The notes under the pieces were generated by a model, which saw nothing but the letters and a program-made list of their open reading frames with translations, made no database searches and was not told the origin of the DNA. A program made the translations under genes and the position numbers. Shown here in pieces: positions 59,357 through 64,000 of a stretch of 64,000 nt of DNA. The stretch comes from Nectonema munidae (lineage: Eukaryota > Nematomorpha > Nectonematoida > Nectonematidae), in NCBI GenBank assembly GCA_030549495.1, contig JAUIRK010000898.1, positions 124,001-188,000 on the forward strand, written 5' to 3'. How positions within the stretch are numbered: position 1 is the first letter of the stretch; the number at the start of each line of letters is the position of its first letter.

Positions 59357-60351
59357 GAACCGAAGATATGTGAATTATTCTATAGAAATGACACTGTTTT
59401 TATAAAAAAAATGCTTTCTTTCTATAAAGGGAATAATTTATATAAATCAATACTTTCGCGAAACTTTATATGATTTTTTTTCTTTCTTTCGACACCCTTT
59501 CATTCTCTAGTAAAGAGTGAATTAAAATTTTCCTCATAAAATTATTGATTTTATGCAAATTGATTGTTTTCATTGTTTCCCTTCTTGTGTTGAATAATAC
59601 AAGGATAGATTTGTAATTATATGGATGTGTTGTTTTATTTATAAGAAAACTTTTCCTTGTATTCAGCATTAATGCATATGATAATAATTAATTCAATATA
59701 TTCAATGTTAATCCTATTACATTAACTTCATGATTTCGTAGACTGATTTATTTAAGATCTCAAAAATTGAAATGTATTTTTCATTCAAGACTAGCACGCT
59801 TTTTCTTTTTAGTATACACAGTTATTTTTGGCATCCCACTATATCGTCGAATAGAAATTTTCCCTATGCTTCCAATTGTTCTGGAAATCTGTTTACACTC
59901 TTAAATTTTTAAATAACTAAACATTATGCATGGAAATCTTTGCTTACTTTTGAACAAAATTTTGACAAGTATTCCACTCAATAAAGGCTGGTAACATCTG
60001 GCTAGGAACGTTTATCACAAGAAAATATGTAGAGGTTATCATTAAGCTTTTTTGGTGAAATTAAAAATAGACGTGGCAGCTTTTCTTCGTTCATTTGTAT
60101 CAAAAAATTTTAAAGAAGTGAAAAAGTAGGAAACTAACGAAATAAATAGTTTTTGAAATAAATAGAATTAAATTCTTGAACTAAGGCAAATAGTGGTTAA
60201 AAAACGTGAGGTGAAGGTAAATCTCACGCTGCTTATAAGAGAAATGAAGAATTAAGTGACAGAAAACTTATAATTTAAATGCTACTGTATTATACATTGA
60301 ATTTTTATGAGGTTAGATTTAAAGCAAAATTTTATTATTTATAGAGCTGTT

Positions 60352-60560
60352 TAGAAGAAGAAGAAGAAAGATTTATTTGATATCACATTATCCAGCAACA
60401 GGCAGACTACAAGATATTAAACATCAATTTTATATACACAAATTAAAACAAACATGTTTAAAAATATAAAAAGCTGTTTTGCAGAAATAAAATAGTAGCC
60501 AAGACAGAAGCTACGCTCCTTAGCAGCGCCTGTGGGGATAATACGTAAAACATACACTCA
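60352..60560 (-). repeat. Possible LINE/SINE 3' tail, minus strand
   Basis: Read on the minus strand, GGATAATGTGATATC is followed by AAATAAATCTTTC and a (TTC)n tail, as at the 3' ends of several LINEs. A GC-richer segment (60505-60545) lies upstream. Confidence 0.35.
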
Positions 60561-60781
60561 ACAACAGAAAGTGTAGGAAAATTCCTTCAATATAATGTAC
60601 TGTGTATGTAATAGTACTTTATCTAAACGAAACAAATGGAGCTTTGATATGATTGCGTGATGTACATACTGATGCTAGACTTTATATAATTGGATATGAG
60701 CTATGAATGAACATTTTGTAAATTATACACTTTTTCAAGAGTTAATTCGCAAATACCCACAATTTTACAAGTTAACCCGCA

Positions 60782-60905
60782 GTGCTAATGAAACCACACC
60801 CGCTCCACCCTACAGTAAGTTTTGAACAAATAACCTGCACCCGCAATTTATGTGGGGGTCCCGCAAATTCGCGTGAACGGCCCGCCCCGGGCAGGCCTCT
60901 AATAG
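60782..60905. repeat. GC-rich repeat terminus
   Basis: GAACGGCCCGCCCCGGGCAG then GCCTC, preceded by CCCGC-rich motifs repeated (60771, 60836, 60860). It resembles the end of a non-autonomous DNA transposon, without identifiable partner end. Confidence 0.35.
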
Positions 60906-61289
60906 GACTTCAACCCAACATATTCCTAATTCAAATTCAGCATCAAATATCCCACAGCAGCGTTTCTTAACAAATATTTATCGCAACCCAAATTTGGGTT
61001 CAGTAGATTTGGGAATCTTTTTGTAACCCGTTCAAACACTCAATGACTCAAAACTAAAAATCCAGTGATAAATGATAAATTTAGAGTATGTATATTTTCA
61101 TTCATCAGCTTTTTATTCAGCGTTAAAATGTGTATGAGAAAATGTGCTTATGTTGGAAAGGGTAAGTCATTTATAGCTTCAACTGAGACTTAGTGATGTA
61201 CCGAAGGGATCCAATGATTTTAACCGAGACCAATCCGATTCCGATGAAGTTACAAGCATTAATGCAATTTAAAATGTTAAATTAATTTT

Positions 61290-62443
61290 AACATATTTAG
61301 AAGAATTTAATAATTTTATGGAACAAATAGATAAAAGTTGCATTAATCTAATTGGTGAAGAATTTAATCTTAATCTTTACAATTATCTTTCTGATAGAAC
61401 TGTTTCTTCTTTTCTTGAAAATCTATTTTCTTTTGGTTACATGCCTTCTATCACAACATGTACTAGAAAATATTCTAATTCATTAATCGATAACTTTTAT
61501 ATAAGCTACAATACAAACAAGTTTGATGCTTTTGTAATTGACATATCTTTGTCTGATCATTACCCTATTTTACTTTCGTTAAACTCTTTAACAGTTGAAA
61601 ATAAGATAAAGTTTAAAAAAATATTCAATGCAGACAAATTTATTACATCTATAAGTCAACTTAGTTTGGAAACTATTTTTCAAGAAGTAGTGGAACCAGA
61701 AATCTAGCAGATTTATTTTTGAAAACTATGTCTGAGCAAGTAAAAAGGTATACTAGTTTTAAGATGGTGTCATCGAAATTAAATAAGTATAGATATAAGT
61801 CTGAGCCTTGGGCTAATGTTGAACTTTTAATTTGATTAAAAAGAGAGACAAAATTTATAAAAAAATATAAGAATTCTGTAGGTGAGGAAAAAGTTATGCG
61901 TAAGAATGACTTTGTACTAATACGCAATAAAGTAAAATCTCTATCTAACAAGTTAAAACTAAAATTATACATCAATGGCTTCTCAAATTTGAAGGACTCT
62001 CGTAGTGTTTGGAAAAAACAATAAAATTTTAAAACCAAATCAAAGGAGTGAAATGCAGCTTATAATTAACGAGAAAATGAGGACTAATAAGAAAGATATT
62101 GTTGAAGCCTTTATGAATCTTTTATCATTAATCCTAATGAATGCAGTGATGATGGCCATAAAACATTTTTACCCGAAGTTAATAGTTCTTTCTGTTTTAG
62201 ACTAGTTAGCGCTAACGATATTCTATTAGCAGTGAATTCATGTAAGGTTAGTGACTGAAGATTATCATGGTCTCTCCATGAAAATGTTTAAGCTGGTACT
62301 TAATCACATCTGCTTTCCTTTAACTTTTATTTTTAATTTATGCTTAACAAAAAAACAATTTCCTTCTGCTTTTAAAATGAATAGAATCACTCCAATATAT
62401 AAAAAAGGAGTAAAAACCGATACCTCCAACTATAGGCCTATTA
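61290..62443 (+). pseudogene. LINE ORF2 remnant (endonuclease end and RT start)
   Basis: 61318-61704 encodes the end of an apurinic-type endonuclease: SFLENLFSFGYMPSITTCTR, NSLIDNFYIS and DISLSDHYPILLSL. A linker follows (YKSEPWANVELL, LKRETKFIKKYKNS). The reverse transcriptase start is at 62210-62443: NDILLAVNSCK, LSMKMFKLVLNHICFPLTFI and ITPIYKKGVKTDTSNYRPI. The fingers and the catalytic YADD are missing because the frame ends where another repeat (CAGGGGCGCACATCC) begins at 62444. Several stops. CR1/Jockey-like. Confidence 0.85.
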
Positions 62444-62670
62444 CAGGGGCGCACATCCTCAAAATTATTGGGGGCGCAATTTTTTTCTTGCAATTTTCAA
62501 AATTAGTGGTCTGGAAATACCACGGGAGACCAAATATCCTTTAAAATAGAGTGTATTCAGCGCATACCCTAAAGTCCTAAATTTATAAGACTACATTATA
62601 TTTTTTTTTACAAAATTGGTGAATTTAAATACTATACTTCCAGCGAAAATATTTTAATTAAATTTGCATA

Positions 62671-63260
62671 TCGAATATAGTGCGCAGAAAAAATGCCACC
62701 GGAAAAAATGCCCCCATTTAAAAAGTAGGAAAAATGCCCTCAGTAAAAATGCCCCCGAAAAAAATGCCCAAATTTAAATTTGGAAAAAATGCCCCAACAC
62801 AAAAAATTTTAAAAAATTATTAATTAAAATTTTTAAAAAAGATATGTCAAATAAAGATTTTTTGTAAAAAAAAAAGTTAACTTTTCATTTAAAACATTTA
62901 AAATTTAATTAAAGTAAACTAAAAAACTCAGCATACGACAATTTTTTAAATACAAAAAATTTTTTATAAAACAGCAAATATTTTTGGACTTTGTGTGTAT
63001 CAGAACACTTTCTAAATATAATTTGTATTTTAACTGATTTTAAGAACACATTCCCACAAATATGCACCTTTGCTATTGTTTTCAAGAACTTTATAAATAA
63101 AAAACCCTATAGATTAAGAAATTTTAGGAATTTAGCCTTTCAAAACGGTAGCAAATAAAAATATTTATATAATTATAAAAAATCCTGAAAATCAAAAATT
63201 AGGGGGCATTTTTTCCTACTTTTTAATTGGAGGCATTTTTACCTACAACCATCGAATATA
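62671..63260. mobile_element. Mutator-like MITE with 9-bp target duplication
   Basis: The element 62680-63251 (572 bp) is flanked by TCGAATATA on both sides (62671-62679, 63252-63260). Its ends are inverted: GAAAAAATGCCACCGG and then ATTTAAAAAGTAGGAAAAAT on the left, and a matching TTTTTCCTACTTTTTAATTG then GAGGCATTTTTACC on the right. Further AAAAATGCCCC repeats fill the left end. A 9-bp duplication fits the Mutator (MULE) superfamily. Confidence 0.78.
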
Positions 63261-63756
63261 CAATAGTTTAAAAAAATCCAAAAATGTTAGGGGGTGGAAT
63301 AGGGTTTTTCATTTGAAAAATGAAGTAGTCTATCAGGCACATTACAGGAATTGATGAAAGGATATTTGATTCATAGAGAAAACAAATAACTGAAGGTTGG
63401 ATAGTTTTATATCAGTGAATGTAGTCTAAAGGCAAGGAGTCTACTAGACAACCTGTGATGTTTATATGAAAAAATGTGATTGATTTAAGGGCAAGGGTAT
63501 AAAACGAAGTTATAATTGTGCAAACAAAAATAAAACAAAAAATTAAGATCGCATTATTTCATTATACAAGCTACAAAAATCTACAAAAAGTAAAATAACT
63601 GTTAACATTTTGCAATGATTTGCCTTTTATAATAACTTTTAAGGAAAAAAAGTCTATCAGAAAAAGTTATAGAGCTTCAACAAAAACTAAAAAATTTTAG
63701 TGCATAACTTAAGTTTTTTGAAAACTAATTTGACGTATCCCCTACAGCATACTCTA

Positions 63757-63830
63757 TGGGTGGCATGGCAGGTTAGTTGAGATGATGGACTCAGCACGGA
63801 AGCCTCTGGATTCGATTCCTCATCGATACG
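63757..63830 (+). repeat. tRNA-derived SINE head
   Basis: GGTGGCATGGCAGGTTAGTT then GAG has an A-box-like start, and GGATTCGATTCC a near-perfect B box about 45 bp later. A true tRNA gene is unlikely because no anticodon stem can be folded cleanly. Confidence 0.5.
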
Positions 63831-64000
63831 AATTTATTCATAGTTTGACATAAGCGGTACATGAGTGTCTTGTCAATGAAAATACACCTTTTACTCAAAA
63901 TTGAAAAATTTGCTACATAATTAACATAAGAGAGAAAGGAAACAAAATAAACTAATAAAGCAATTTTCACTATTTTAAAATGGAACCGTCTGTTCTCAGA

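Noticed and set aside
63757-63830. A functional tRNA gene
   Set aside because: The B box is good, but no standard anticodon arm or acceptor pairing could be built; a SINE head is more likely.

Overview
AT-rich (about 70% A+T by eye) nuclear DNA from an animal. Spliced minus-strand exons, GT-AG introns and a dense load of hAT, piggyBac, pogo/Tigger, LINE and MITE sequences point to a metazoan. The short introns and the divergent protein suggest an arthropod, and a parasitic copepod such as a sea louse is my guess, not something the sequence proves.

The backbone is one host gene on the minus strand, running from about 54645 (start codon) down to at least 8510. I recognise it as the Rab3 guanine-nucleotide exchange factor MADD / Rab3-GEP / AEX-3, a tripartite DENN protein. 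I could place 20 exons (54322-54645, nine between 45999 and 48503 plus a neighbour at 41214, 39467-39665, five between 12215 and 16611, 10009-10173, and four between 8510 and 8977) and two weaker candidates near 28 kb. For most, codon phase fits across the introns. Introns fall into two classes: 51-72 nt, or several hundred nt to more than 10 kb and full of mobile elements. The extreme C-terminal exon and most of the poorly conserved central exons were not found.

Mobile elements, in order: hAT fragment (1-585); piggyBac remnant (6020-6735); MITE (11700-12051); hAT remnant (17100-17640); a hAT element inserted into an almost identical copy of itself (18847-24595, both insertions with perfect 8-bp target duplications); piggyBac (about 25990-27912); Harbinger-like fragment (31540-31960); a three-layer nest of piggyBac in LINE in hAT (32020-35245); decayed piggyBac (42170-43700); hAT MITEs (43697-44029, 44137-44536, 59179-59356); a pogo/Tigger element (48836-51353); several 107-130 bp MITEs in TTAA sites; a LINE with endonuclease and reverse transcriptase pieces (61290-62443); and a MITE with a 9-bp target duplication (62680-63251).

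Upstream of the MADD start (above 54.7 kb) the window is mostly transposon debris and AT-rich sequence with one exon-like reading frame (56736-56861) that I cannot name. No rRNA, CRISPR array, bacterial gene or intact viral element was seen. I found no clearly new biological system. The most notable observations are the self-nested hAT, the triple nest, adjacent MITEs sharing one TTAA, a 50-nt intron-like segment in Tigger, and an intron in MADD whose start mimics the next exon.
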